A DNA stretch of 64,000 bases, from positions 1 to 64,000 of the forward strand of contig JASANG010000442.1 in NCBI GenBank assembly GCA_030248215.1, given 5' to 3'. Under the pieces are notes generated by a model that made no database searches, was not told the origin of the DNA, and worked only from the letters and a program-made list of their open reading frames with translations. Of the stretch, positions 11,580-24,847 are shown in pieces (positions within the stretch are counted from its first letter, which is position 1; every line of letters starts with the position of its first letter). The stretch comes from Enoplolaimus lenunculus. Its lineage: Eukaryota > Nematoda > Enoplea > Enoplida > Thoracostomopsidae. The position numbers and the translations under genes were made by a program.

Positions 11580-11777
11580 AGGGTGAGTCCAAAATGTGCA
11601 GATAGATACCACTCACTGCCCAAACAGGCTAGGGTGTTCCCCAAAATTCCGGGCTGGGGGCACACTGCAGTGATCAAAATATTTTTCAAACTTTTCAAAA
11701 TCTTGTTACGATTGGGCACTCTTTGGGGCTGCGGACCCGCAAATGGGTGTACGGGGGGTGGCTGCTTCGGTCGTGAC
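11580..11777. repeat. Degenerate GC-richer element end
   Basis: GGGGGGTGGCTGCTTCGGTCG resembles the right end of the hAT-like element at 29931-30365 (CTGTCTGCTTCGGCACTG). A convincing left end is not seen. The overlapping frames on both strands are therefore not taken as genes. Confidence 0.3.
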
Positions 11778-12116
11778 AGCAATATTTTTCTTATATTGAC
11801 AAATATTTGACCATACAACAATACTTGGGTGGCGTAGTACGGGGCAGCAAGTTTAAAGCCGCGTCTGTTGTTGAAGAACAGGTTACTGTTAAGCTATCGA
11901 CAAGAGGTTACAAACTTTCAGTAAGAAAAATAAATTGTTTCAGTAAGTAATGAACAGTTTAGGCCAAAAATACCGTTGTTGTACATTTCTGGTCAATTTT
12001 TAACAAAATTGTGCTCAGCAATGATTTATAAAACCGATGTACAGAGCGGTTGCTTTGATACTAAAAGTCTTTCCATGCCGAAACTGACGAAAATAAGAGA
12101 ATAAGAGGCCCATGTA

Positions 12117-12232
12117 AAGATGAGGGGCGGAATATTTTTAAGTTGGACTAGAATAAAGTAAGCTTCTGACTATTTTACTTAGGCTTAAGCTTAGGCTTAG
12201 GAATATGCCTATGCTATTGGTCATCCCGTGTG
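12117..12232. repeat. Family A element, partial
   Basis: GGCCCATGTAAAGATGAGGG opens it, and the interior ends TTAGGCTTAGGAATATGC as in other copies. The far terminus is eroded. Confidence 0.55.
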
Positions 12233-14192
12233 CTATATTTTGGCTGAATATAGAAACAGGTGTCCTCCACATTTGTTCAGTGAACTAGCTGCAAGCTTGC
12301 AGGTTTATAAAATTTGTAGTTTCAGTTCAAAAGAACAACAATTTCTAAACTTCGACGTCCCCTTTGTTGTATTTCAATCCAGAACCACTTTACCCAACAA
12401 ACACGCAGAACGAAAACATTTGCCGTGGAAACAATTAAAATTATATATAAGTTTCTTATACTTCAAATTATACAAATTGTATAAACTAGCAATTATATTG
12501 GAAGAGTCAATCCAGCAGTTGTAGGAGCAGCAGCAGTAAAGACATCTTAAACTATACGTTGCGCTCAGGAACTCGCCGAAGCGAACAAAAGTTGTATAAA
12601 TATAAAATAGGTATGCAACGTAGAAAATAAATTATTTTTCCTATCCGACAAAACCTGTACATTACATTAAAATGCACACAGTATAGTAGCAATTCGAGCG
12701 CAACGCTAAATATACGCCCTAATTCTTACAGTTGAGTTGGAATTTCTTTCACCAAGCACGAGATGAAATCATTGAGACACATTGCACACTATATATACTC
12801 ACCCCGCTTCAGCAAGCATTCAATGAATTCATTCAACCAGTTTCATACGTATATTTTCACCGCTCGGTAACCATTGCCACTGTCGTTGTTGTAGTAGTAT
12901 AATAGTTGTTGTTTTTGTTTTCTGTTGCAGTTGCAAACGCTTTTTGAGTTGCAATCTTTAATGCTTGTTGCATCAATTGAACACCGGATTACAAATAATT
13001 CTATTAAGTATTTCGTCTATAGCAAGTTTGCGATTCAATTCACGCTTTTGAGCTGTTCCGATTGTTGTCGCTTCAGTAATTACTCAGTTGGCTGCCAGTA
13101 AGCAATAGCTGTTGTCAATTAATAATTATTGCAATATATTACCTAAAGTTAATGCCGGTATAAAAATGTTGGATCTATTAGACTTCGTCAAACGTCACAT
13201 ACGAAATAGCGATGACTGTATGTAGCATCCGCGCCGTGCCCCAAGCTCCCCAGTGACCTGCTTCCGTTTTAAATCAAATCTGACTTCACAACGTCGCAAA
13301 AACATGGTTCACTTGTTTTTGTTCGGATTAAAGTCTAAAATTGTTAATTAGTGGTACCCCGAGTATTTTGGATTTCAGAAGACCGTCACACAAAAAACGA
13401 CTGAAATATTGACGTTTTGGACAAAGTCAGCAAACCGTTTACAATGGTTCGGTAAGACAGAGTACCGTTAACTGACCGAAAATATTAATTCGGAATGCAA
13501 AAGCCCCTGTCTCATGTCCACTTTTCATCAGTGCGCCCCTGAAATTAACAGTTCCAAAACCGAATAATAATTCTTATTGAGTCTCGCATAAATTTTTATC
13601 GCCATACTAAATGAACTGATAACGTGAGCATAATTCGGATTTAAGTACAGTTGATAACATTTTTCAGCTTCACTGCAATAATGCCACATTTACTGAGTTT
13701 ATATTAATACTGCTCTGGCAGTTTGTAGTGTTATTTTTATGTATACTTGCGAATTAGTTTGTTTTACTGTGTTACATTTGCTGGTTTGGTTTAAAGAGTT
13801 TTGTAAGCCATTGATGCTTAGAATTAACCACCAAAAACCATTTCATGAGCCAAATTTGTTATTAACGTTGCAACTAAATTTAGCTTCACCCTCTGAAATG
13901 TATTTTAAACACAAAGTTTGTTTCGCGATTTTAGCTGAGTATGAAATAACTAGTGTAGCTTTCGTTGAAATTTAATCCGTCAAAACACGAAAATGTTGAC
14001 TTTTTGTATCCGCTTCGGCGTCACAACGTTATAGAAAATGAAATTTTTCATATCCGGCTGTAATTGATATAGTAAGTCAGTGTTTCATGTGAATTTGCGT
14101 CGAAACGCGTGGAATATTTATATTAACTTGCAACATTCGCGCGGAACGATTCTTGGTTAATAATTTTTTGAGGTATCTGGAAATGCAGCTTT
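12233..14192. other. Intergenic, nothing recognised
   Basis: No supported exon or repeat. A GTTGTTGTAG-rich patch lies near 12.9 kb. The 13739-13975 frame has no recognisable domain and no splice context. Confidence 0.35.
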
Positions 14193-14301
14193 AGGATGGC
14201 GCTATACTTTTTGAGCGGCGCCGTCCGTCCGGCGCCGTACGTCGCTGTGCAGTAGCGACGTAAGGAATACGCCGGACGTCAACAAAGGTTAGCGCAACCC
14301 T
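14193..14301. repeat. Family C GC-rich fold-back element, short copy
   Basis: AGGATGGCGCTATACTTTTT at the left mirrors GGTTAGCGCAACCCT at the right, with GGCGCCGTCCG units between. It is the shortest copy at 109 bp. TA flanks both sides. Confidence 0.85.
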
Positions 14302-15148
14302 AAGAATTGTGAGTGGTACTGGTTGCGAAGCCCGCACGCCATGTCAAAAAATAGTTTTTACGAATTTTTAAAAACGAACGAAGTCACGTGCATTCTTGTC
14401 TTCCACGACTCGGGAACATCTGATTGCTTTTTTACCTAAAGTTTAAATTTGTTCGGCGAACTAAACTGACTACTTGTATATTTATCGTTGGTCAAATTTT
14501 TCTGGTTCGCTTCTTGAACATTGTTGTTTACTTTTTCTTTGTGTTGTTGTTACTCTGCAAGCGAAGCCTGTTTGCTGTATAAGTATATTTTAACATGTAT
14601 GTAATTTGTATATTATTGTCTTAAGCATGCATCAATTTGGGACGTGTATTTTCGTCTGTGAATGGTAGATTTCGGGTTTCATTTTTCCTACCGAACTCAC
14701 ACAGGCTAAAAAATTTGTATTGGAATTGAATACACAATTGTCCATCAAATTTCAAAACTTAAGTACGGTCTTGCTTGAACAAATCGTTCTAAACATATGC
14801 CAAAAATACAGTGTGTTTTAAGAAAGTTGTACATGTGTGCAAACGGATTTATTTACAAGATTAAGAATAAGCAACACCCTAAAAATCGCTCAAACTGTTC
14901 GATATTTCGTTAATCAAGTGGTATTTTGGTTAACCCGATGGACACGTTTTTGTGGGGCGACTTGAAAAAATGACTCGTGGAGCTATACCTGATGAAACTG
15001 TGCCTCCGCTTAACAAAACTCGTTATAGAAAATGATAATTAAGGATTACCTGCCTAACAAATAATACTACAAAAAATAAGCTAATTTTTATTTCAGTTGA
15101 GCGAAGAGGCAGGTATACGCAAGCAAGCAAATCACTCAGACAACCTTT

Positions 15149-15377
15149 AGGGTTGCGCTATACTTTTTTTGACGTGCGGCGCCGTCCAGTACTGTCCGTC
15201 ACCCGCACGGTACCGTCCGGCGCCGTCTGTCCCCGTACGTTATCGTGCGTGAGTTATTTGCGTAGGATACCGCACGGTGAGGGACGGCGCTGTACGGCTG
15301 ACGCACGGTGACGCACGGCGCCTAACGGGTGACGCACAGTGACGGACTGCGCCGAACGTCAAGTATAGCGTAAGTCT
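15149..15377. repeat. Family C GC-rich fold-back element, longest copy
   Basis: AGGGTTGCGCTATACTTTTT opens a 229-bp near-palindrome of GGCGCCGTCC, GTCACCCGCACGG and complements that closes with GTCAAGTATAGCGTAAGTCT. CpG is dense and largely intact across it. Confidence 0.9.
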
Positions 15378-16158
15378 AAGAATAAGCCTAAGTCAAAGAT
15401 TGGAGGTAATAGTTTATACTAAAACAGTGATTACAACTATTAAATGCTACTATGCTGCGGGAATATCAATTCTGCAAGACTATGAGTTTATTAACTTCTT
15501 TAACATTTATATATTCTTAATTTTAAAGAGCTTGAATTATATTTGCAAAGCGAGATTATTTTTCGTTTTTCAACGTGAAATTTTTAGAAAAAACCATACA
15601 AATTGAAGTCAAAGTACAATGAAACCAAATTACAATCTAATATTCTGCCGTCAACGCATAAGTCCAAGCTAATAGAAGCAAGCTAATTTTGTGTTTATCC
15701 TATACTACCGTGAGTCCCCCAAGCGTGTTGTACGACAATCGCAGCTTTATAGAGCACCAAAAAATATATAATTACGCATTTTGGCGGATTCAAGAGGGAT
15801 GCACCCGGGCCTTCTCGCTCCCAGCAGAAAGGAGCAAAATCAAAATTTTCAGCTAAAGTCTAGTACAAAAATTGTGGCTGGCTCCTCGCTCGTATAGTGA
15901 GCAACCTACCCCGTCAGCAATTTCTAGATCTGTCACTGGCCACAAATGTATATAATACTTACACCCATCGCAGCCAACTTTCCAAACCCTCTTGAAAGTC
16001 AGGGCAACAAATAAGGTATATCACGAAAAAACATTTCACTCAAATCTCAATTCATAAAGACATATATACGTGCGGTATATATGTGCGCGTGCGCGATTGG
16101 TGTTAATAATATTTCGGCAAAATGAACATGGGTATATTGTATTTGTGTGATATTTTGA
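15378..16158. other. Intergenic with a family H end
   Basis: A decayed family H end (AATTTCTAGATCTGTCACTG) closes at about 15939. Nothing else was recognised. Confidence 0.35.
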
Positions 16159-16188
16159 TTATTATTATTATTATTGTTATTATTATTC
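16159..16188 (+). repeat. ATT microsatellite
   Basis: About ten ATT units with one GTT interruption. Confidence 0.9.
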
Positions 16189-16869
16189 GCCTCTATGCAC
16201 CACCGTAGAGCGCCCCGCACACGACTATCGCGCTGGCAGAGTTGAAATTCAACAACGTTCTCTCAACTCATTATTGTCATTATAACCAGTGAGCTGGAAA
16301 CATTATTCGTAATGCATTTACGTGGTGTAGAAGTATATTCAGGACTAGTCGCAGATACACGAGTTATAGAGCGCTACCGTGATTGCGCCGATGGATAAAA
16401 TATACTTACGGTGTCGGAACACGGTAGAAAGTCGGAAGTAAAACGCACTAATTTCGAAGACCACGGGCGTTTTGCAGAGTTGTGGTACCAGCTTGACACG
16501 GCAAAGGTTCAAACTGGTCAACTTTTCCAGTTTTTAGAACTAATATTTCAAGTTTTTGCGTCGAATATCGAGAACTTTGGAGGTTGATTTTGTAGAAAAT
16601 AAAAATTAGATACAGATTGCTTCCTTGCAAATCGACCAAGGTGGGCAGCCTTGATATGGGCGAATTACAATATTAGTAAGTATGTAACGAAATTTGTTAG
16701 CGTTCAGCTGGATCTTGGCTAGAAAAAGTTATAGTTCTAATCAAAATCTACGGTATATATCTTTTAGAACATTATTAATTGTAATACGTATCATAAAAAG
16801 ATCAAAATTTCATAAAGCTAATAATTGTTCGTTTGTACTTATATAACGTACACTAGATATGAAAAATAC

Positions 16870-17100
16870 TGAACCTTTGGGTCATCAAATTTTACCGGAT
16901 CCTGAATCCGATCCATAGTGAAAACAAAATTAATCAGCTGAAATGATGGTGCATTTTTAATTTTAACAATTAGTTGTCAAAAATTAGCTTCGCATGTGTT
17001 TTCAGAAACTTTGGCAATTAAGCGTTGGAGAAATACTCAAACCACACCTACAACCGGAACCAGAGCAGGAACCATGTATCTGGTTGCATCCAGGCTTTAC
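16870..17100. repeat. Family J repeat
   Basis: GAAAAATACTGAACC, ACCGGATCCTGAATCCG, then CAGCTGAAATGATGGTGC and a right part with ACCGGAACCAGAGCAGGA...TGGTTGCATCC. The same order appears at 59.02-59.35 kb, where CAGTTAAAATGATGTTTC takes the middle position. Confidence 0.55.
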
Positions 17101-17403
17101 AGATTTCCACAGTCGTAAATGAAGTGATTTCTTTATATTTATTTCAATTAAATTTTAAATTTAGGATTTTCAGTGATTTTGATTGAAATTACTTTCTGCA
17201 CAAGTATATATATGTTTTAAGTTTCGTCTCTGAATATACGTATTATTTACAGATATTTAGGGTCATTTTGCAGTATATGCACAGGTCGAAAATATATTAC
17301 GAAACAGTAAAAAGAAATTTTGCGGAGCTAAAAGTTCCGAGCTGCGAATGTATGCGAAATTATTGTTTTAATTATTGTGAAACGTACAAAATATTTCTGA
17401 ATA

Positions 17404-17592
17404 AGGATGGCGTTACACTTATTGTGCGGCGCCGTCTGGCACTGTCCGACACTGTCCTTCGCCGGACGTCACTTGTACGGTATCGTACGCGAGTAATTCA
17501 CGTGCAATTCCGCACTGTGACGTAAGGTGACAAAAGGCGCCGGACGGTGACGAACGGCCACCGGGACGTCGTCAAAGGCATAGCACCACCCT
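17404..17592. repeat. Family C GC-rich fold-back element
   Basis: The left end AGGATGGCGTTACACTTATT and the right end GCATAGCACCACCCT flank GGCGCCGTCTGG and complementary units, 189 bp in all. It is the most diverged of the four copies. Confidence 0.8.
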
Positions 17593-18673
17593 GACCAGTT
17601 TGCTCTAGAATGGTAGCTCTCAAACTTCTACATTTATGGTAAATGTGCCGTTTTTAATAATTTGGGTCTACCAACAGTAGCCGTTCGAAGAATTTGATTA
17701 GAGTGAAACTCACTTAAAACATTGCATATCCAGTCTAAAGACAAATTAAATGCCAATTGTTAAATATTGTTTAGTGAGGCTGTATCCTTACGTAACAGAT
17801 ATTAATTGGAACGTGGTGAATGCCATCATCTTCCTTCACGATACTAATTGTTTTTCCGAATTTAGATCAGAAACCGACCCTATTATTGTTTACAATAAAA
17901 CAGGATATTTCAAGGACCGTGTAGTAATCTTTTGTAATTGAATTTAAATTGTTTTTCAGTTATGCACAGATTTCTCATGAACCTTACATGATTTTTATTT
18001 AATTTGACTAAGATCATGCTTTAGTCTGTAATGAACCTTAGCGTCGCCAAATGATGATTGCAGATTATAACACTTGTGATGTCATGATTTTTCAAATAAC
18101 GAACGAATTCGCGATAAATTTTACTTGCTCAAACCTTTAAAAGTGTGCAACACGACAAATATGAATGATTAATTTGACAAAAATTCAACATATGGTTCTG
18201 GCGCCCTAAACTCAAAGCATAAGCTCTTACCCCTATTGCTTAGTAGTGTCATCAGAGATGCAAGCGGGTAAAAATTTTTTACTTTCGCGCTGCACTGTAC
18301 CCGTGGAACATTCTTTTTTTGACACGCGGGTATACCCACGCAAAATTCTTTTATATACCAAATATTCAAATTTGGCCATATTAATTTTTTCTTCTTTGTT
18401 CAACACAATTGTGTAATTCTGCGATTCGAATCCTGGTTTGAAATTCGTGCTCATACCTACATAACGAAAAATATTCATGTAAGGATGAGTTACAATCGCT
18501 GAAGTGGATACGAATAACTTTGTAAATATGCCATCTAAAGCTTTTAACTTAAAGGGTTGTATTGTTTTGTGTAGCATTCATCGCCAGTCATACGTCTGCT
18601 AACAAGCAAATTTCGTAAATTACGATCTTTACTTGTTAGCAGTCGCAAAGTTATATACACTATCCAAATTATG
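17593..18673. other. Intergenic, nothing recognised
   Basis: The longest frame (18233-18577, minus, 114 residues) has no known motif, no splice context and no biased composition, so it is treated as chance. Confidence 0.35.
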
Positions 18674-18768
18674 CTAAATTTCAAAACTCATCATTCTTCA
18701 ATTCAAACGTTGTTGCAAGGCCTGTCACCAACTGGCGATAGTTGTTTACACACATTGTCGGATACGAG
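18674..18768. repeat. Family E element, half copy
   Basis: It keeps only one terminal hairpin, CCTGTCACCAACTGGCGATA, and the adjacent interior. Confidence 0.5.
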
Positions 18769-19468
18769 TCAATTATTGCGAAAAAATCTCGAATTCATTT
18801 TTGAATCTCAAAACGTAAGCGCGTCCAGATTGTAATGAATTCTAGATCATAAAACATGAAGCACGGCCGCTGCTACGTTGTCAAAGTCTAGTTCGTCGGA
18901 CTATAATAGTATATTTGATTTTAATAATTTAACGGCAACAGTGTTAAATTCTAACACCTATATGATTACTTCAAATAAAAGTGATTTTTTTCGATTCGTC
19001 TGTATATTTAATAACACTGTCGGAGTTGTGTGAAGTCCATTATCGTAATGTGAACACGGCATTTTTGTAGCAGTTTCAATTGCCATTAATGGAAACGAAA
19101 ATTTTTCAATATTTTATAAAGAGTTTGTGTATCATCGAATGTGATAAAGCGCAACTTCGTTTGATTGTAATGTGTCTGAAAAGGCGGTCCTTGGAAAACA
19201 ATATTCGCAGTGGAACACAACATCTGAACATTTTTACACAAATCGGGGTGAGGTCGCTGCGGTACAAATTTTTACTTTTGTGCCGTTAAAATAGCGTTTG
19301 GTTTGTCGCTTGGTTCTCTCGCTTTTATTTTGCAAATTGTTTTACGCCACCATCAGTAATTTCTGGATATACAATTGAATATTCGAAAGACATTGTAAAT
19401 TTAGCTTTCAAACAATTCAGTGTATTGTTCAAGTAAAAGTACGGTATATCAGTCAAATCTGGATGGTA

Positions 19469-19735
19469 CACTCTAAAAAATTAAACTTAAATTATAGCTT
19501 TACTATACCTGAATATTTTTAGTTTAAGAATAACTTAAATGGATGGACGGACTAACTGAACTAGAATTGTAAGTATAACTTAGACTAACATGTTTTAAAG
19601 TTGACGAACTTATCATAAAATTATTTTTGGTTTAAATAACAAGTGCAGCCCAGAAATGACGTGTAGCTTAGAATCAGTTAATTTAGAAAGTTAGTTTAAC
19701 TAAGCTTAAGCAAGTTAGTTTAAGCTGTTAGAGAC
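19469..19735. repeat. Family D palindromic element
   Basis: The ends CACTCTAAAAAATTAAAC and TTTAAGCTGTTAGAGAC are inverted and flanked by TA on both sides, as expected for a Tc1/mariner-type insertion. The interior is rich in TTAAAC and GTTTAA. It matches copies at 20133 and 51887. Confidence 0.8.
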
Positions 19736-20132
19736 TAGACAGAAAAATGAGCCACAATTTTGAACGATTGTACACGCAAAAAAGTATTTCTGAAGTTATT
19801 CAGAAACGTATTTTCTGCGGCAAGCCTGAAAAGTTTTTCTGATATTTAACACAATTTTTCTAAAAATAATTGGAAAACGTTTATTTTCGGACTTTATTTC
19901 AAAAGTTTTTTGAAAACTTCTCTGTTGTAACAGATACTTTTCAAGTACACCTTGCTAAACATATTTTTTAAATGTAAAAAAAAATTTTCTTAAATACTAG
20001 ATATATTATTTTGAGTGTAGTACAATAGGCATATGTCCACGAAGAAGGGCGATAGCAAAACATACAAAATTACAAAAACACCGAAAATATGTTCTAAAGC
20101 AGAAATCATAGATGCGTCTACTTACAAAGCCA

Positions 20133-20490
20133 CTCTCTAAAAACTTAAACTTAAATTATAGCTTAACTAAACTTGTATATTAATTTTAATAAACCTTAAA
20201 TGGCTGGATGGACTACCTAACTAAACTAGAATTTTAAGTTTTACTTAAACTAACATGTTTTTAAGTTTAACATGAGTTTAAGTAAACTTATTTTTAGTTT
20301 AAGTAATGAGTGCAGCTCATAAATTACGTGTATTTAAGAGTTTGTTAAGTTTAGCTTAAACTAAAAATATGTAAGATTTGCAATGAGTTTAAGCGAAAAC
20401 CTCCTTGTTAGTTTAGTTAATCTACAAACTAAGTTTAATACTGCTGGATTACCTTAAGCTTAAAACAAGTTAGTTTAAGCTTTTAGAGAG
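20133..20490. repeat. Family D palindromic element, long copy
   Basis: CTCTCTAAAAACTTAAACTT at the left is mirrored by AGTTTAAGCTTTTAGAGAG at the right; right flank TA, left flank CA. The interior has subterminal TTAAAC repeats and no coding frame. Confidence 0.9.
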
Positions 20491-21381
20491 TAAAAGCTGT
20501 AAAAAGCTGTGCTATTGACAGAATTTTTTAAAAATGCTAATTTCACAGCGTACAAAATTAATTTCATTTTTGTTTAAAATATCAGTAAAAATGCTAATTT
20601 TCTAAGTATAAGTTTTGTTAAAACACCCAACCAAGAAGAGACTCTGATTTAGTCGAACGAGGTAAATTGATTGAAAACCACTAAAACCAGGGGTTTTAAG
20701 TATTTGTTAAATCAACAACAGCTTGTAGGTGTAGGTACATTTTTCACACAATATCGTTAGCTAATTTTTGTATTCTATATTCTGCCTAGAGTCTAAACCT
20801 ATTTTATGTATATATTCAACTCTATCTGAACTAATTTATACATGTCGTTATTAAATTAAACGCCTTTGCTAGTTGTTATTAATATATCAATGATGTCATA
20901 AAATATGGATGATCTTTTAATTATCCATGAGAGCTCAGCGTGATACCCGGCTCGCTACTGGCTGTGTTACTCGAAAGTCGTGTATATCTGCTGACAGCTG
21001 GAGCTAATACTTTCTATATACACAGTTTCAGTGACCCGTGCTATTCGGTCAACTGTAAAACAACTTTGGCTCCATCCAACACGACAATACATTGTGGAAG
21101 CAGGTGCGGAGTATATCTTCAAATGACGCTATTTTTTTTCGCGAACAGTGACAAAGTTCGGAGCGAATTTTTGGTTTGTGCTGTGTGTTTGAAACAAATA
21201 CAACGATACACGTTTTGGTTTTGAAGCAATACAAAAAATACATTGAACCTGTACCAAATTCGTTGCAAATTGTGTTGCGCGCAATGTGGTAAATAAATTT
21301 CGTTTAAATTTAGCATTATTTGACAGGCATACCGAAACCTTCCAAGTGCAGTTTAAAATTGGTCCTGTGACAGAAAAAAAG
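20491..21381. other. Intergenic, nothing recognised
   Basis: A 94-residue frame at 20940-21224 was considered and set aside. No repeat ends were identified. Confidence 0.3.
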
Positions 21382-21553
21382 CGGTGTCACGGAATGTTTG
21401 CCCCTCACCCCCATGAAAATATGCCCCAAGGATAAACTGGGGCACTTTTTCATTAAGCTTCTCTATAAAAACTTGCCTCCGGGGTCGCATTTTACATGAA
21501 ACTTTGCCCCAGGGTTCATACTTCCGTTGGGGGCAAAATTTTTCCTTACACCG
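21382..21553. repeat. Small inverted-repeat element (CGGTGT ends)
   Basis: CGGTGTCACGGAATGTTTGC at the left and GGGGCAAAATTTTTCCTTAC followed by ACCG at the right are inverted copies over about 20 bases. Inner TGCCCC and GGGGCA repeats alternate through the 172 bp. Confidence 0.7.
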
Positions 21554-23439
21554 GAGCCAGCGATTAATAATACATTGCGAAAAAAATTACAAATAGACTA
21601 CGCAACAAGACTACTTTTCGTAAAACAAATTTCACTACCGAATTTGGTGGAACCTCTGGTAAATGGCTGTTTAAGAAAGCAACTATTAGCCGTATTTGGC
21701 ATATTCGACATCCGTGACCTAGGAAATGTTTGCGTCTAATTTTTGAATCAATAGAAATACGCTTCAAAGCCAGTTGTCAACTCTGAGGCAGCTTGTGGGT
21801 GGTCCAACGTTATTGTTTGTCAGCAACCGGTAGTTTAATTCAATAATCGCCATCCGCTACTGCAATTTTGCTTGTTTGATCACAATCGCACAACAATAAG
21901 AGGTAATTTTGAATCCGCGCCAATTTAAAACTTACATTCAAAATTTTCAATCTCATTCATGAATTGTTTTGTAGTTAGCGCTGACTGCAGTCTGTTACGA
22001 ACGAAATTGCAGCGGTATGTAATTGATGTATACATGCATTGGTTGAAGTAGTTGCAGTTGCTATCATGGTAATTTTGAAAAATGCAGTGAGGTGGAGAGT
22101 TTTAGGACAGCTTTAGGGCTGTTATTTTGTGGATAACTCAGACCATGACTAAGGGATAAGTGATTGTTAACGTTGCAGAACAAATTGCTTGAAAAATTTG
22201 TCTTCGCTTTTGAACACATTTCCTTTACAGTTTCCGAAATTGTCAGATTTTGGCACCACTTAGGCCTGTATATGCTTACAATTATTGACACATAAACCAG
22301 AAAGTAGACAAGCGTCATGCTCTTTATCAACAGTAAAAATATATTATAGTTTCACAAATCATCATATCTCAGACACACTGATTTCATGGCTTGCTTTGTG
22401 GTGAGTACACTACATTTGCAAACGGCTGGGCAAGTTCGCTAATTTAATTTAAATCAACCATGCGTATAACTACGTAGCCGACCCTAACATCTGCCGAATT
22501 TGTTTTTGCCAAAAATCGGCGCGGCCTGATACTATTCCCGTAGCCACGCCAACATGCTAGGAATATCAAATAATTTATTTAGGCGGGACTTGAAACGAAA
22601 TCACATGGATTATAAGAGGAGTTAAAACTTTTCTAAGAGGCCAGAACATTTTCTAGGGCGGCTGAACCCTGTTGGCCTTTACGCCACCACACGGCGTTGG
22701 AAACGATCTGCTTACCAGCTCACCGTAACTGTGAAGTGATTCATTATGATCCAAGCTACAGTAACCGCTCAATTACAGGAGAACATACTACGCTAATCAT
22801 GAGCTTCAGTGTTGTTTGGTACACGAATACTGGTTCGAATCTTGTGTTGGAATCAATTTTAAAATATTAACGCTGAGACCTGTTAATTGGATAGGGAACA
22901 GACTCAAGTGTGATGGCAGCAGCAAAGTATTGCGGGTTAGGCAACGTTTGCTATTGGTTTATATCATTTGATAAATAGCTGCCACAGATTTACCTGAGCC
23001 ATTAAAAATATGAACAGGTGACAAAATTTTGGCTACATATATAAAACTCATTTCTGCTAAAACTAACCTATGTTACAGAGAATAGTATATTTAAGCATCT
23101 GACATGGTGATACCTAATCGTATATTTTGGGATAATAAAATAAGTAGTCAAGTCTTTAGTGAAGTCTGGTCCTATGTTCTATGTGCGCAGCTTGCAGTAG
23201 GATAATATGCTTTTATCTTTTGTAATTTATTTATTCAACGCACTTGTTCAAAACTGCAAATATAAATCTCACGACATATCTACAGCATTTTATTGCAAAA
23301 AACAAAATGGCATCATTCATTTAAAACAAACGAAACATTTTTAATCCTAACAACGCCGCCTCCTCATAAAATTAGCTGTATATATCAGAATATATTACTA
23401 TAGAGACTTGCTAATCCTGGGGGTACTCAGATCTTAGCT
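21554..23439. other. Intergenic, mostly unrecognised
   Basis: 22540-22690 (CCCGTAGCCACGCC ... GGGCGGCTGAACCC) may be a decayed family B copy. GGTTCGAATCTTG at about 22.84 kb is B-box-like but lacks an A box. No exon was supported. Confidence 0.3.
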
Positions 23440-23576
23440 CCAAGTGGAATCGAAGCCAAAATTTAGTACTAAGTCTTATAACGTCCTAAAAACTCGTTTG
23501 GTTTCTCGTTCGTTTTGTTTCATTGCTATTACATATCACGCGGCTTCGTTGTTAAAAATTTCTGGATCCGACACTG
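23440..23576 (-). repeat. Family H element end
   Basis: The right end AAATTTCTGGATCCGACACTG, with upstream ACTCGTTTGGTTTCTCGTTC, is also found in the copies near 1.4, 27.5 and 40.9 kb. Confidence 0.55.
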
Positions 23577-24267
23577 GCGAATAAAGCATAAATATATACA
23601 CCGCAAAGTGTTTACTAATGCATAACCAAAATTAACTAAGTATAGTAATTAGTTAAAGTCGCTTTGAGAGCAGATTCTGCACGCAGTGTATATAATATAT
23701 ACATATATATTTGAATATTTGAACCATTTTAAGCTTCACAGGTTCTCTATGGGCTCTATTAAATACGCATCACTGATTATTCTAGATACACGCCTTAACG
23801 ACTGGTATAAAATATATTTCAGTTTTAGATACGTTAATAGCCAATAAATATTTTAGCCATATGGCTTGGACGCTGAAACAGGGATTGATGGTGGCGGTGC
23901 GGCGGTGAACATTAGCAACCTACATGGGTTATTACCTCAAATAGCTCGTGTACGTTGATTTCGCATAACTTTCATAATTGAAACATTCGCGTTTACGGTG
24001 TTATACGCAGAGGAGGTAAACATATAAACTTACCTTATAAACACCACTTGATAAAATCACTAGAGTTTTTAATGAACTGTATGGACAATAGTGTAAAACT
24101 GTCTAGAAAACGTGTCGCATTGAAATTACCGTCGAGCGTTACGTTTAACCCACGCTCCCTGCTTACTTATGAGTTGTTTGAGGCCGACTTATACAATGCA
24201 TAACACACGTAAACATTTAACACAGAAAATTAAAACAGATCTATACAGAGCCTTAACGAAAATTTTG

Positions 24268-24344
24268 CTGTGGATGCGGTATGTCTCGCACCCACAACGT
24301 ACGGATTACCGGTCCGCTGCTTTAACCGCTAAACTACGCCGCCA
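24268..24344 (-). repeat. tRNA-derived SINE head
   Basis: The minus strand reads GGCGGCGTAGTTTAGCGGTT with a GCGGACCGGTAATCCG anticodon-arm-like segment and GGGTGCGAGACATACC in the B-box position. The 5' and 3' acceptor arms do not pair, so it is not a working tRNA gene. Confidence 0.6.
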
Positions 24345-24847
24345 TGCAAACTTTTCTCCACAATGGCTAATGAAAACCTACGCTATGACTTATGTTTAGG
24401 TCGACTAAAAGCATAACACACCTAAGACAGAAAATTAAATCCAGAATATGTATTTACAATGTATTTTAACGCTTTTTCGCTGCTCTCATGCCGAGTTTTA
24501 GAAACGATGTCTGTTATGTTTGATGCAGCGCAGCCTACTTTTGAATAAAATACATTTTTAAAAATAAAAAACTTTTAAAGCATAATATTTCGTAGGAGCT
24601 GAAATCCGTCACAAAAATGAGAAAAATGAGTTCAGATAGGTTGTTTTGACGGTTTCAATTCTACAGGTATTCTGTCTAGACGCAGTGTTGTCAGCAAATC
24701 TTTAATCCAACGCTTTCACATATTGTACTCGGTATGAAGTACTCGGTATGAAGTGAACCGAAATAACCTTCAATGATTCCTGAAACAGTCAGTTAATGGT
24801 TCAATAAATATCCTAAGTAAAAGTATAAAAATATTCTTTCGGGTGCT

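Noticed and set aside
18233-18577. 114-residue minus-strand frame
   Set aside because: It has no motif, codon bias or splice context, and similar lengths are expected by chance in 64 kb.
20940-21224. 94-residue frame with a hydrophobic start and several cysteines (DPCYSVNCKTT)
   Set aside because: There is no family match, the cysteine spacing fits no extracellular domain I know, and splice partners are missing. Chance is the simpler reading.
24036-24110. Possible non-coding Pax6 5' exon ending AAG|GTAAGT on the minus strand
   Set aside because: The donor is good, but a single splice site without an acceptor or any conserved sequence is not enough.
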